Shown: one piece after another, positions 8,626-17,416 of the stretch
How the letters are laid out: every line of letters begins with the position of its first letter
Position numbering within the stretch: position 1 is the first letter of the stretch
Source: Mycobacterium interjectum
GTDB taxonomy: Bacteria > Actinomycetota > Actinomycetes > Mycobacteriales > Mycobacteriaceae
Assembly (NCBI GenBank): GCA_002102225.1
Contig: LQPB01000059.1
Span: 1 to 64,000 of the forward strand
Direction: 5' to 3'
DNA: 64,000 nt
Made by a program: the position numbers and the translations under genes
Notes under the pieces: model-generated
Database searches by the model: none
What the model was told of the DNA's origin: nothing
What the model saw: only the letters and a program-made list of their open reading frames with translations

Positions 8626-9570
8626 ATGACCGATAAGAGCTATCAGCCGACCATCGCCGGGCTTCGCGCGTTTGTCGCGGTGGCCGAAAAGCAGCATTTC
8701 AGCAGCGCCGCAACGACTCTCGGCGTGAGCCAGTCGACGTTGTCGCAGGCGTTGGCGGCGCTGGAGGCCGGCCTCGGCACGCAGCTGTTCGAGAGGTCCA
8801 CACGGCGTGTCTTCTTGACGGCGGAGGGCGCGCAGCTGCTGCCGCGCGCGCTGGCCGTGGTGGAGGCGATGGACGCGTTCACCGCCGCCGCCGCGGGCGC
8901 GTCCGACCCGCTGCGGGCCGGCGTGCGGCTGGGACTGATACCCACCGTGGCGCCCTACGTGCTGCCGACGGTGCTGGCCGGCCTGGCCGAGCAACTGCCC
9001 GCCCTGACCGTGCGGGTGATCGAGGACCAAACCGACCGGCTGCTGCGGCTGCTGCGCGAGGGGGCGCTGGATGCCGCGCTGATCGCGTTGCCGGCCTCGG
9101 GCGTGCCGGCCGTCGGGATGACCGCGGTCCCGATCTACGACGAGGACTTCGTGCTCGCGCTGCCACCCGGGCATCGGCTCGCGGGCAAACGCCGGGTGCC
9201 GGCGGCCGCGCTCGCCGAACTTCCGCTGCTGTTGCTGGACGAAGGCCACTGCCTGCGCGACCAGGCGCTGGACGTCTGCCAGAAGGCGGGTGTGCGGGCC
9301 GATCTGGCCAACACCCGCGCGGCATCGCTGGCGACCGCGGTGCAGTGCGTGGCGGGCGGGTTGGGGGTGACGCTCATTCCGCAGAGCGCCGTGCCGGTGG
9401 AGGCCGCCAGGAGCCGGCTGGGGCTCGCGCAGTTCGCCTCGCCGCGCCCGGGGCGACGAATCGGCCTGGTGTTTCGCTCCTCGAGCGGCCGCGACGACTC
9501 CTATCGGCAGCTGGCCGCGGTGATCGGCACGCTTATCGGCCAGGAACACCAGGTGCGGCTGGTTAAATAA
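8626..9570 (+). CDS. oxyR: Peroxide-sensing LysR-type regulator OxyR (intact)
   Basis: 314 residues, uninterrupted. The N-terminal winged helix-turn-helix is at about 8-65 ([23 protein letters not shown]), followed by the effector domain. The redox-active pair is conserved as Cys209 and Cys218 in [13 protein letters not shown], so H2O2 sensing by disulfide should work. M. tuberculosis oxyR is a multiply mutated pseudogene, so an intact copy suggests this organism still induces ahpC with peroxide. The start at 8626 aligns with OxyR N-termini; the frame upstream is not conserved. Confidence 0.95.
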   Translation: MTDKSYQPTIAGLRAFVAVAEKQHFSSAATTLGVSQSTLSQALAALEAGLGTQLFERSTRRVFLTAEGAQLLPRALAVVEAMDAFTAAAAGASDPLRAGVRLGLIPTVAPYVLPTVLAGLAEQLPALTVRVIEDQTDRLLRLLREGALDAALIALPASGVPAVGMTAVPIYDEDFVLALPPGHRLAGKRRVPAAALAELPLLLLDEGHCLRDQALDVCQKAGVRADLANTRAASLATAVQCVAGGLGVTLIPQSAVPVEAARSRLGLAQFASPRPGRRIGLVFRSSSGRDDSYRQLAAVIGTLIGQEHQVRLVK

Positions 9571-9596
9571 CCGCGCTCCGGCGGTAAGTTCGGCCC

Positions 9597-10298
9597 ATGG
9601 AAAAAGTCATCGCCGTGCTGATGCGTACCGACTCCAACGACGACTGGTGCGCCCGGCAACGGGGTCACGTCGCCGACGCGCTGCTGGAACTGGGCCTGCC
9701 CGGCCTGCAGGTGAACGTTCGTGACGGCGCGGTGCGTCACTCGTTGATGACGCTGACCACGATGGACCCGCCGGCGGCCGCGGTGGTGAGCATGTGGACC
9801 CAGCAGTGCTATGGCGACCAGATGACGGCGGCGCTGAAATTTCTCGGCCAGGAATGCGAGCGGCTCGCCGCCTACCTGGTGACCGAGTCCGTTCCCCTTG
9901 CCGCGCCGTTGACCGAACCCGGTTGTCGAACAACGGGTCTCGCGAACGTCGCGTTGCTGCGCCGCCCCGCGGATCTGGACCAGGCGACCTGGCTGGCCCG
10001 GTGGCAGGGCGACCACACCTCGGTGGCCATCGAAACCCAGTCGACGTTCGGCTACACCCAGAACTGGGTGGTACGCGCCCTCACCGAGGACGCGCCGGGA
10101 ATCGCGGGCATTGTCGAGGAGTTGTTCCCGGAGGAAGCGATCACCGATCTCAAGGCGTTTTTCGGTGCCGCCGACGACGACGACCTGCAACACCGGCTCG
10201 GCCGGATGGTCGCCAGCACAACTGCATTCGGCGCCAACGAAAACATCGACACGGTGCCGACCAACCGCTACGTGTTCAGGACACCCTTCCGGGATTGA
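9597..10298 (+). CDS. EthD-like dimeric alpha/beta-barrel protein (Rv1874-like)
   Basis: 233 residues, position and length matching the hypothetical Rv1874 (about 228). The second half resembles an EthD-type ferredoxin-like domain (ALLRRPADLDQATWLARWQGDHTSVA...YTQNWVVRAL), and the first half may be a diverged copy. No catalytic residues can be assigned. It lies 10 bp before the PPOX-class gene in the same orientation, so the two are probably co-transcribed. Confidence 0.7.
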   Translation: MEKVIAVLMRTDSNDDWCARQRGHVADALLELGLPGLQVNVRDGAVRHSLMTLTTMDPPAAAVVSMWTQQCYGDQMTAALKFLGQECERLAAYLVTESVPLAAPLTEPGCRTTGLANVALLRRPADLDQATWLARWQGDHTSVAIETQSTFGYTQNWVVRALTEDAPGIAGIVEELFPEEAITDLKAFFGAADDDDLQHRLGRMVASTTAFGANENIDTVPTNRYVFRTPFRD

Positions 10299-10307
10299 GG
10301 ACCGCTC

Positions 10308-10751
10308 ATGACAACACTCGACGAGGCAGTCGCGCTGGCCAAGGGGGAAAGCGGCCTGGCGGTCGTCTCGACGATCCGTGCCGACGGAACCGTGCAGGCG
10401 TCGCTGGTCAACGTCGGCCTGTTGCCGCATCCGGCGGGCGGCGCGCCCGTCCTGGCTTTCACCACCTACGGCAAGGTCAAGCTCGCCAACCTGCGGGCCC
10501 GGCCCCAGCTGGCCGTCACGTTCCGCAGCGGCTGGCAGTGGGCGACCGTCGAGGGCCGCGCCGAGCTGGCCGGTCCCGACGACGCGCGGCCCTGGCTGAA
10601 AGACGCGGACCAGTTGCGGCTGCTGCTCCGCGATGTCTTCACCGCCGCCGGCGGGACGCACGACGACTGGGACGAATACGACCGCGTGATGGCCAAGGAG
10701 CGGCGCGCGGTCGTGCTGATCGCCCCGTCCCGCGTCTACAGCAACGGCTGA
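10308..10751 (+). CDS. PPOX-class F420-dependent oxidoreductase (Rv1875-like)
   Basis: 147 residues, the same length I recall for Rv1875. A split-barrel flavin/F420-binding fold is visible in LAVVSTIRADGTVQASLVNVG, the AFTTYGKVKLANLRARP loop, and WATVEGRAELAGPDD. Family members use F420H2 to reduce small ligands; the substrate is unknown. Start ATG follows GAGGACC, 10 bp after the preceding gene. Confidence 0.85.
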   Translation: MTTLDEAVALAKGESGLAVVSTIRADGTVQASLVNVGLLPHPAGGAPVLAFTTYGKVKLANLRARPQLAVTFRSGWQWATVEGRAELAGPDDARPWLKDADQLRLLLRDVFTAAGGTHDDWDEYDRVMAKERRAVVLIAPSRVYSNG

Positions 10752-10792
10752 GCCCGGCGAAACGGGGGCACCGCACCCGTTAGGCTGCAGCC

Positions 10793-11545
10793 GTGACGCT
10801 GCAGATCGACGACAAAAACCGGGTCCGCACCCTGACGCTGAACCGGCCCGAGGCGCTCAACGCGTTCAACGAAGCCCTCTACGACGCGACGGCCGACGCA
10901 CTGCTGGCCGCAGCCGACGATCCGGAGGTGGCGGTCGTCCTGCTGACCGGCGCGGGCCGCGGCTTCAGCGCGGGCACCGACCTGGCCGAGATGCAAGCGC
11001 GCATCACCGACCCCAACTTCACGCCGGGCAGGCACGGCTTCCCCGGCCTGATCGATGCGCTCAGCGCCTTTCCCAAGCCGCTGATCTGCGCCGTCAACGG
11101 GGTGGGGGTGGGCATCGGCGCCACCATCCTCGGCTACGCCGACCTGGCGTTCATGTCGTCGGCTGCCCGCCTGAAGTGCCCGTTCACCAGCCTGGGCGTG
11201 GCCCCCGAGGCGGCCTCGTCATACCTGCTGCCGCAACTGGTCGGCCGGCAAAATGCCGCCTGGCTACTGATGTCCTCGGAGTGGGTCGACGCCGAGGAGG
11301 CGCTGCGGATGGGTCTGGTCTGGCGGGTCTGCGACCCGGAGAAGCTGCTCCCCGAGGCCCGTCGGCACGCGGAAGTCCTTGCCGCCCGGCCGATCTCGAG
11401 CCTGATGGCCGTCAAGCACACGATGATGGAGCCGATACGTCCCGAGATCACCGCGGCGAGCGCGCGGGAGAACGCTCACTTCGCCGAACTGATGGGCGCC
11501 CAGGCCAACGCCGCCGCCCTGGCCGATTTCACCAACCGACGCTGA
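10793..11545 (+). CDS. Enoyl-CoA hydratase/isomerase family protein
   Basis: 250 residues from a GTG start, crotonase fold. The oxyanion-hole segments are GAGRGFSAGTDLAEM (first) and AVNGVGVGIGATILGYADLAFMS (second). The usual catalytic Glu of the second motif falls within PFTSLGVAPEAASS, so hydratase rather than isomerase activity is uncertain. It sits between the Rv1875-like gene and bfd, where I recall no such gene in M. tuberculosis, so it is probably an accessory beta-oxidation gene. Confidence 0.85.
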   Translation: MTLQIDDKNRVRTLTLNRPEALNAFNEALYDATADALLAAADDPEVAVVLLTGAGRGFSAGTDLAEMQARITDPNFTPGRHGFPGLIDALSAFPKPLICAVNGVGVGIGATILGYADLAFMSSAARLKCPFTSLGVAPEAASSYLLPQLVGRQNAAWLLMSSEWVDAEEALRMGLVWRVCDPEKLLPEARRHAEVLAARPISSLMAVKHTMMEPIRPEITAASARENAHFAELMGAQANAAALADFTNRR

Positions 11546-11558
11546 GGGTACGTCCGGA

Positions 11559-11744
11559 CTACTGGGCGGGCTCGAGATGCCGTGAGGCGGCGATGATCGC
11601 GCGCAGCGTGCGCCTGCAACGGCCGCAGTCACCGCCGGCGCCGCACGCTTCGGCCACCTCCTTGGACGTCGAGGCGCCCCGCGCGACGGCATCGCAGACG
11701 GTTTGGTTGGTGGCCCCGACACAGAGGCATACGTACATCAGCAC
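11559..11744 (-). CDS. bfd: Bacterioferritin-associated ferredoxin (Bfd)
   Basis: 61-residue [2Fe-2S] protein. The cluster ligands are visible as Cys6-x-Cys8 and Cys40-x2-Cys43 (YVCLCVG...GGDCGRC). Bfd donates electrons to bacterioferritin heme to release stored iron. It is divergent from bfrA and shares the iron-box control region. The first Met (11744) or the third residue could start translation. Confidence 0.9.
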   Translation of the reverse strand: MLMYVCLCVGATNQTVCDAVARGASTSKEVAEACGAGGDCGRCRRTLRAIIAASRHLEPAQ

Positions 11745-11786
11745 ACCCCCCGGGGGCGGACGTAGGCCGAGCGAACAAGCCGCATG

Positions 11787-11824
11787 TTAGTGAAGTCTAC
11801 CCTAAGTAGGTTAGCGATGCCTAA
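11787..11824. promoter_or_regulatory. Tandem IdeR iron boxes between bfd and bfrA
   Basis: Two abutting 19-bp sites. TTAGTGAAGTCTACCCTAA (11787-11805) matches the IdeR consensus TTAGGTTAGGCTAACCTAA at 14 of 19 positions, and GTAGGTTAGCGATGCCTAA (11806-11824) at about 13. Two tandem boxes upstream of bfrA are the known M. tuberculosis arrangement, in which IdeR-Fe activates bfrA. Here they could also act on the divergent bfd. Confidence 0.8.
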
Positions 11825-11973
11825 CCCCTGGTGCGTGACTCACGCGACACACTGAGCACAGCCATACCTTCCTGGAAGATTCCAAATCGGCATGGCAAAG
11901 TGCTGCTAGCGCCCGGTGTTTCAGCCCAACCCGCCGCGGCGGCCCTGCCAGCCTTCACACCGTAGGAGCGATC

Positions 11974-12453
11974 ATGCAAGGCGATCCGGACGTTCTGCGC
12001 CTGCTCAACGAGCAGCTGACCAGCGAGCTCACCGCGATCAACCAGTACTTCCTGCATTCCAAGATGCAGGACAACTGGGGCTTCACCGAGCTGGCCGAAA
12101 AGACTCGCGAAGAGTCCTTCGACGAGATGCGGCACGCGGAGGAGATCACCGATCGCATCTTGCTGCTGGACGGGTTGCCCAACTATCAGCGCCTCTTCTC
12201 GCTGCGCATCGGCCAGACGCTGCGCGAGCAGTTCGAGGCCGACCTGGCCATCGAATACGAGGTGCTGGACCGGCTCAAGCCGGGCATCATCATGTGCCGC
12301 GAGAAGCAGGACAGCACCAGCGCGAACATCCTGGAAAAGATCGTGGCCGACGAGGAAAAGCACGTCGACTACCTGGAGACCCAGTTGGAGTTGATGGAAA
12401 AGCTGGGCGAAGAGCTGTACTCGGCGCAGTGCGTGTCGCGGCCACCGAGCTGA
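11974..12453 (+). CDS. bfrA: Bacterioferritin BfrA
   Basis: 159 residues, a heme-containing 24-subunit iron-storage protein. The ferroxidase-centre residues Glu18, Glu51 and His54, with heme ligand Met52, are all in place (QLTSELTAINQYF, FDEMRHAEEI). Further iron ligands are in AIEYEVL and DEEKHVDYLE. Control is probably by IdeR through the tandem boxes about 150 bp upstream. The counterpart is Rv1876. Confidence 0.97.
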   Translation: MQGDPDVLRLLNEQLTSELTAINQYFLHSKMQDNWGFTELAEKTREESFDEMRHAEEITDRILLLDGLPNYQRLFSLRIGQTLREQFEADLAIEYEVLDRLKPGIIMCREKQDSTSANILEKIVADEEKHVDYLETQLELMEKLGEELYSAQCVSRPPS

Positions 12454-12488
12454 CCCGGCGGAGGTAGCGCTTGGTTGCCATCGGTTAA

Positions 12489-12521
12489 CCCTGGGCATTC
12501 ATAGGCAGCGAACGCCCAGGG
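12489..12521 (+). promoter_or_regulatory. Leader hairpin just before the MFS exporter start
   Basis: CCCTGGGC (12489-12496) pairs with GCCCAGGG (12514-12521) as a perfect 8-bp stem with a 17-nt loop. The 3' arm runs into the purine-rich stretch (GGGAAGG) that should act as ribosome site for the ATG at 12531. It could be the bfrA terminator, a translation-control element for the exporter, or both. Confidence 0.45.
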
Positions 12522-12530
12522 AAGGCAGGC

Positions 12531-14627
12531 ATGACGAGCACGACACCAGCGGCGGTACCGACCGGCCAGCCCGCCGAGTCGCGACCGGGCGACGTCGCGG
12601 TCAATCCGCAGCGACGCAATTTCATCTTCGTGGCGGTCCTGCTCGGCATGCTGATGGCAGCGTTGGACCAGACGATCGTGGCGACGGCGCTGCCGACCAT
12701 CGTCGCCAATCTTGGCGGGGCGGGCCATCAGTCGTGGGTGGTCACCAGCTACCTGCTGGCGTCGACCATCAGCACCGCCCTGGTCGGCAAGTTCGGTGAC
12801 CTCTTCGGCCGCAAGAGGGTCTTCCAGGCGGCGGTGCTGTTCTTCGTCGCCGGGTCGGTGCTGTGCGGGCTTTCGACGTCGATGGGCATGCTGGTGGCGT
12901 CCCGCGCGCTGCAGGGCATCGGGGGCGGCGGGCTGATGGTCACCGCCATGGCGCTGATCGGCGAGGTGATCCCGCTGCGCGAACGCGGCCGGTACCAGGG
13001 CGCGATGGGCGCGGTGTTCGGCGTGACCACGGTGATCGGCCCCCTGCTCGGCGGCTACTTCACCGACCACTTCACCTGGCGCCGGGCGTTCTGGATCAAC
13101 GTCCCGATTTCGGTCGTCGTCTTTTTCGTGGCGGCCGCCGCCATCCCGGCCCTGGCCGCACGAACCAAGCCGATGATCGACTACACCGGGATCGTGTTCG
13201 TCGGGCTCGGCGCCGCCGGCCTGACGCTGGCCACCAGCTGGGGCGGGACCACCTACCCGTGGGGGTCGCCCACGATCGTCGGGCTGTTCGCCGCCTCCGT
13301 CGCCGCGCTGGGCGTCTTCGCCTGGGTGGAAAGCCGCGCCGCAGCGCCGATTCTGCCGACGCGGCTGTTCGGCAGCCCCGTGTTCACGGTGTGCTGCGTG
13401 CTGTCCTTCGTCGTCGGGTTCGCGATGCTGGGCGCGCTGACGTTCCTGCCGACCTACATGCAATTTGTCGACGGCGTCTCGGCGACCACTTCGGGCCTGC
13501 GCACGCTGCCGATGGTGGTGGGAATGCTGACCACCTCGATGGGCAGTGGTGTCCTGGTCGGACGCACGGGCAGATACAAGGTCTTTCCCGTCGCCGGCAC
13601 CGCGGTGATGGCGCTCGCGTTCTTCCTCATGTCGCGGATGGACCCGTCGACCACGGCCTTGCTGCAGTCGCTGTTCCTCGTCATCCTCGGCGCGGGCATC
13701 GGGATGTGCATGCAGACCCTGGTCCTGATCGTCCAAAACACCTCGAGCTTCGACGACCTCGGCGTCGCCACCTCGGGGGTCACCTTCTTCCGGACGATCG
13801 GAAGTTCGTTCGGCGCGGCGATATTCGGTTCGCTGTTCACCAACTTCCTGCACAGCCGCATCGGTCCGGCCCTGCTCGCCAGCCGCGCCCCCGCCACCGC
13901 GGCCGCGTCGCCCGAGGCCTTGCACCGGCTGCCGCGCGCGGTGGCGGCCCCGATCGTGGCCGCCTACGCCGACTCGCTCACCCAGGTCTTTCTCTGGGCG
14001 GTGCCGGTCGCGCTGCTCGGGTTCGTCCTGGCGCTCTTCCTGCGGGAGGTTCCGCTCCGGGACATCCACGACAGCACAGTGGATCTCGGCGACGCGTTCG
14101 GGATGCCGAACAGCGAGACACCCGATCAGATGCTGGAGGCGGCCATCGCGCGCATGCTGCGCAGCGAGCCGGGCATGCGCCTGCGGAGCATCGCCATGCG
14201 ACCCGACTGCCGGCTCGACGTCGCCGGACTGTGGGGCGTCCTGCGCATCAACCGCTACCGGCAGATGTACGGGTCGGCGCGGCTCACCGACATGGGCGAG
14301 TACCTGCGCATACCGTTCGAGGTGCTGGAGCCCACCTTCTCCCGGCTTGTCGCCGCCGGGTATGCGCAGGGTGACGGGGACGAATTGTGGCTGACCCCCG
14401 CCGGAATGCAGCAGGTCGATTACGTGCATTCGCTGCTGCTGGCGTGGCTGGCCGACAAGCTGGCCCGCTCACCCAGCTTCGAGGGCCGGCCCGACCTGCG
14501 CCAGGTGCAGGCCGCGCTGGAACGCGTCGCGGGCCGGGTGCTGGCCCAACGCGATTGGCATGAGGAACACCCGACCATGGCGATCAACACCGTGGGTTCT
14601 GGGGCTGGGCGTACCATCTCGCCATGA
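12531..14627 (+). CDS. MFS drug exporter, DHA2 type, with C-terminal cytosolic domain (Rv1877-like)
   Basis: 698 residues, like Rv1877 (687). About 14 membrane helices fill residues 30-520. The DHA2 motifs are LDQTIVATALPTI, the loop GKFGDLFGRKRVF and GPLLGGYFTD. Residues about 540-690 form a soluble domain (LRSIAMRPDCRLDVAGLWGV, ...YLRIPFEVLEPTFSRLVAAGYAQGD...LTPAGMQQ) resembling a winged-helix fold. Probable proton-driven efflux of drugs or lipids. It overlaps the next gene by 4 bp (ATGA). Confidence 0.9.
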   Translation: MTSTTPAAVPTGQPAESRPGDVAVNPQRRNFIFVAVLLGMLMAALDQTIVATALPTIVANLGGAGHQSWVVTSYLLASTISTALVGKFGDLFGRKRVFQAAVLFFVAGSVLCGLSTSMGMLVASRALQGIGGGGLMVTAMALIGEVIPLRERGRYQGAMGAVFGVTTVIGPLLGGYFTDHFTWRRAFWINVPISVVVFFVAAAAIPALAARTKPMIDYTGIVFVGLGAAGLTLATSWGGTTYPWGSPTIVGLFAASVAALGVFAWVESRAAAPILPTRLFGSPVFTVCCVLSFVVGFAMLGALTFLPTYMQFVDGVSATTSGLRTLPMVVGMLTTSMGSGVLVGRTGRYKVFPVAGTAVMALAFFLMSRMDPSTTALLQSLFLVILGAGIGMCMQTLVLIVQNTSSFDDLGVATSGVTFFRTIGSSFGAAIFGSLFTNFLHSRIGPALLASRAPATAAASPEALHRLPRAVAAPIVAAYADSLTQVFLWAVPVALLGFVLALFLREVPLRDIHDSTVDLGDAFGMPNSETPDQMLEAAIARMLRSEPGMRLRSIAMRPDCRLDVAGLWGVLRINRYRQMYGSARLTDMGEYLRIPFEVLEPTFSRLVAAGYAQGDGDELWLTPAGMQQVDYVHSLLLAWLADKLARSPSFEGRPDLRQVQAALERVAGRVLAQRDWHEEHPTMAINTVGSGAGRTISP

Positions 14628-15118
14628 GCCGAATCGGAACGTTCGCTGACGACGACATCTACAGCTGGGCCGCGAAGTCGCCTGACCTCGGCGGCGCCAT
14701 CGCCAACTTCAGCCAGGCGGTCTACACCAAGAACCGGCTGCCCATGCGCACCCGCGAACTGGCCCGGGCGGTGATCGCCCACGACAACGAATGCACCGTG
14801 TGCATGAACACCCGCGACGCCGACGGGCCCGCCGCCGGCGTCGACGAAGAGCTGTACGAGCACGCGCAGGAGTGGCGCACCTGGCCGGGGTACAGCGAGC
14901 AGGAGCGCCTGGCCGCCGAGTTTGCGCACCGCTTCGGCACCGAGCACACCAAGCTGCGTGACGACGAAGACTTCTGGAGCCGGTGCAACGAGCACTTCTC
15001 CGAGGAGCTGCTCGCCGACCTCGCCATGTCGTGCGCCCTGTGGGTGGGCATGGGGCGGATGCTGAGGACCCTCGACATCGGCCAGTCCTGCATGCTCACC
15101 CTGCCCAGCCGCGCCTGA
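14624..15118 (+). CDS. Carboxymuconolactone decarboxylase/AhpD-like protein
   Basis: 164 residues. The AhpD-like fold is suggested by RTRELARAVIAHDNECTVC, with a CxxC pair (CTVC) and following Arg in place of the relay His. The second half has WPGYSEQERLAAEFAHRF and the helix ADLAMSCALWVGMGRML. It is paralogous to the protein at 54223-54705. Translationally coupled to the exporter by a 4-bp overlap. A disulfide or peroxidase role is possible but unproven. Confidence 0.8.
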   Translation: MSRIGTFADDDIYSWAAKSPDLGGAIANFSQAVYTKNRLPMRTRELARAVIAHDNECTVCMNTRDADGPAAGVDEELYEHAQEWRTWPGYSEQERLAAEFAHRFGTEHTKLRDDEDFWSRCNEHFSEELLADLAMSCALWVGMGRMLRTLDIGQSCMLTLPSRA

Positions 15119-15156
15119 CCCGCCGCGCTCAATTGCGCTGCGACACTTAAACATCC

Positions 15157-16038
15157 GTGAAGATTCGGTTCGGCGTCGGGCTGGGTGCCGACACGGCGCC
15201 GGATCAGCTCGCCGGCATCGTCGACCACCTGGAGAGCAGCGGCGTGGACTCGCTGTGGTTCTCCGAGCTGGTGTACTCCCCGGCGGTCGATCCGATGGTC
15301 GGCATGGCCTACACGCTGGCCCGGACGACCCGGTTGAAGGCGGGCACGTCGGTGGCCGTGCTGCCCGGGCGGCATCCGGTGCTGGTGGCCAAACAGCTGG
15401 CGTCGCTGGCGGCGATCGCGCCCAAGCGGGTGTTGCCGGTCTTCGGTCTGCGCCCGGCGATCCCGGCCGAGCGTGAGCTGTTCGTCGTCCCCGACGGGGA
15501 GCGCGCCGCGGTGTTCGACGAGTCCCTGCGCGTGCTGCGCGCGGCCCTGGTCGACGACGCGGCCAGCTACGACGGCCGCTATTTCACCGTCAACGGGGCG
15601 GCGGTCGCTCCCCGCCCGACGCCGCCGCTGGACATCTGGCTGGGCGGATCGGCGCCGGCGGCGTTTCGTCGCATCGGGACGCTCGCCGACGGCTGGTTGG
15701 GCAGTTTCCTCACGCCGGCCGAGGCGCGCGCTGGGCGCGAGGCGATCCAACAGGCGGCGGCGCAGGCCGGCCGGCGCATCGAACCCGATCACTTCGGCAT
15801 CTCGTTGGCCGTCACCGACGGCGAGCTGCCCGCGGAGCTCGTCGCGGCGGTCCGCCGCCGGCGTCCGGAAGTGGATCCCGGCGAGCTGATCGCCGCGGGG
15901 TGGGGGAGGCTGCACCGGCAGCTCGACGCCTATATCGACGCGGGGCTGACGAAGTTCGTCATCCGGCCGGCCGGTAAGGCGCCGCTGGACGCCTTCATCG
16001 ACCGGTTCGTTGCCGAGTTGATCACCCGGCAGAACTGA
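15157..16038 (+). CDS. Luciferase-like F420-dependent oxidoreductase
   Basis: 293 residues from a GTG start. An LLM-class TIM barrel: MKIRFGVGLG strand, SGVDSLWFSELVYSP, the LKAGTSVAVLPGRHPVLVAKQLASL region, and PPLDIWLGGSAPAAFRRIGTLADGWLG, typical of the F420-binding branch. Substrate unknown. It lies between the AhpD-like gene and glnA3 on the same strand. Confidence 0.87.
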   Translation: MKIRFGVGLGADTAPDQLAGIVDHLESSGVDSLWFSELVYSPAVDPMVGMAYTLARTTRLKAGTSVAVLPGRHPVLVAKQLASLAAIAPKRVLPVFGLRPAIPAERELFVVPDGERAAVFDESLRVLRAALVDDAASYDGRYFTVNGAAVAPRPTPPLDIWLGGSAPAAFRRIGTLADGWLGSFLTPAEARAGREAIQQAAAQAGRRIEPDHFGISLAVTDGELPAELVAAVRRRRPEVDPGELIAAGWGRLHRQLDAYIDAGLTKFVIRPAGKAPLDAFIDRFVAELITRQN

Positions 16039-16051
16039 TGGGGTTGCCACA

Positions 16052-17416
16052 ATGGCAGCCATGACAACAGCCACCCCGCTTGCCGCCGCCGCGATCGCGC
16101 AGCTCGAGGCCGAAGGCGTCGACACGGTGATCGGCACCGTGGTGAACGCCGCGGGGCTCACGCAAGCCAAGACGGTCCCCATCCGCAAGACCAACACGTT
16201 CGCCGACCCCGGGCTGGGTGCCAGCCCGTCGTGGCACGCCTTCGCCATCGACCAGAGCGGCATCGCGTTCACCGACGACGTCGGGGTGGTCGGCGACCAG
16301 CGCCTGCGCCTCGACCTGGCGGCCTTGCGGATGATCGGCGACGGGCTGGCCTGGGCGCCCGCGTCGTTCTTCGAGCAGGACGGCACGCCCGTCGCCGCGT
16401 GCGGCCGGGGCACGCTGGGGCGAATCGAGGCCGCCCTGACCGAAGCCAGCCTCGATGCGGCGATCGGCCACGAAATCGAATTCCTTCTGGTCGGCCCCGA
16501 CGGGGGACGGCTGCCGGCCGTGCTGTGGGCGCAGTACGGCCTGGTGGGCGTGCTCGAACACGAGGCCTTCGTGCGCGACGTCAACGCCGCGGCCACGGCG
16601 GCGGGTGTCGGGATCGAGCAGTTTCATCCCGAGTACGGGGCCAACCAATTCGAGATCTCGCTGTCGCCGCTGTCGCCGGTGGCCGCCGCCGACCAGCTTG
16701 CCCTGACCCGGCTCATCATTGGGCGCGCCGCCCGCCGCCACGGGCTGCGCGTCAGCCTGTCGCCGGCGCCGTTCGCGGACAGCGTGGGATCCGGTGCGCA
16801 CCAGCATTTTTCGCTCACCACCCCAGAGGGCCCGCTGTTTTCCGAGGGAACGGGCCGGGCGGGTATGACCCCGGCGGGGGAGAGCGCCGTGGCCGGGGTC
16901 ATCGGTGGGCTCCCGGAGGCCCAGGGCATCCTGTGCGGTTCGATCGTGTCCGGTCTGCGGATGCGGCCCGGCAACTGGGCCGGGGCGTACACGTGCTGGG
17001 GCACCGAGAACCGCGAGGCGGCGGTGCGATTCGTCCAGGGCGGTCCCGGCGCCCCGCGCGGCGGCAACGTCGAAGTCAAGATCGTCGATCCGTCGGCCAG
17101 CCCCTACCTCGCGTCGGCGGCGATCCTTGGCCTCGCGCTGGACGGGATCAAGCGCCAGGCGGCGCTTCCGCCGGAGATCACGGTGGACCCGGCGAAGCTC
17201 TCGGATTCGGATCGCGCCGCGGCGGGCATCGTGGCGCTGCCCGAGTCCCAATCGGAAGCCATTGCCGCCCTTGATGGTTCGGCGCTGCTGCGGGCCATCG
17301 TGGGCGACGCCGCGGTCGACATGGTGGTCGCCGTCCGCCGCCTCGAGCATGAGCGCTACGGCGACCTCGATGCGGAGCGACTGGCGGACAAGTTCCGCAT
17401 GGCCTGGAGCCTGTGA
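16052..17416 (+). CDS. glnA3: Glutamine synthetase-like enzyme GlnA3
   Basis: 454 residues, close to GlnA3 of M. tuberculosis (450). Glutamine-synthetase catalytic landmarks are IGHEIEFLLV (metal Glu), HPEYGANQFEIS, GSGAHQHFSL (the ATP/metal His) and NREAAVRF. I recall that actinobacterial GlnA3-type enzymes have been linked to gamma-glutamylation of polyamines rather than ammonia assimilation, so classical GS activity should not be assumed. ATG 16061 is an alternative start. It overlaps the next gene by 4 bp. Confidence 0.92.
   Translation: MAAMTTATPLAAAAIAQLEAEGVDTVIGTVVNAAGLTQAKTVPIRKTNTFADPGLGASPSWHAFAIDQSGIAFTDDVGVVGDQRLRLDLAALRMIGDGLAWAPASFFEQDGTPVAACGRGTLGRIEAALTEASLDAAIGHEIEFLLVGPDGGRLPAVLWAQYGLVGVLEHEAFVRDVNAAATAAGVGIEQFHPEYGANQFEISLSPLSPVAAADQLALTRLIIGRAARRHGLRVSLSPAPFADSVGSGAHQHFSLTTPEGPLFSEGTGRAGMTPAGESAVAGVIGGLPEAQGILCGSIVSGLRMRPGNWAGAYTCWGTENREAAVRFVQGGPGAPRGGNVEVKIVDPSASPYLASAAILGLALDGIKRQAALPPEITVDPAKLSDSDRAAAGIVALPESQSEAIAALDGSALLRAIVGDAAVDMVVAVRRLEHERYGDLDAERLADKFRMAWSL

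Noticed and set aside
12369-14429. 686-codon minus-strand frame opposite the MFS exporter
   Set aside because: It is rich in His/Arg/Gln/Gly, the usual mirror of a high-GC gene; the plus strand has clear transporter motifs.
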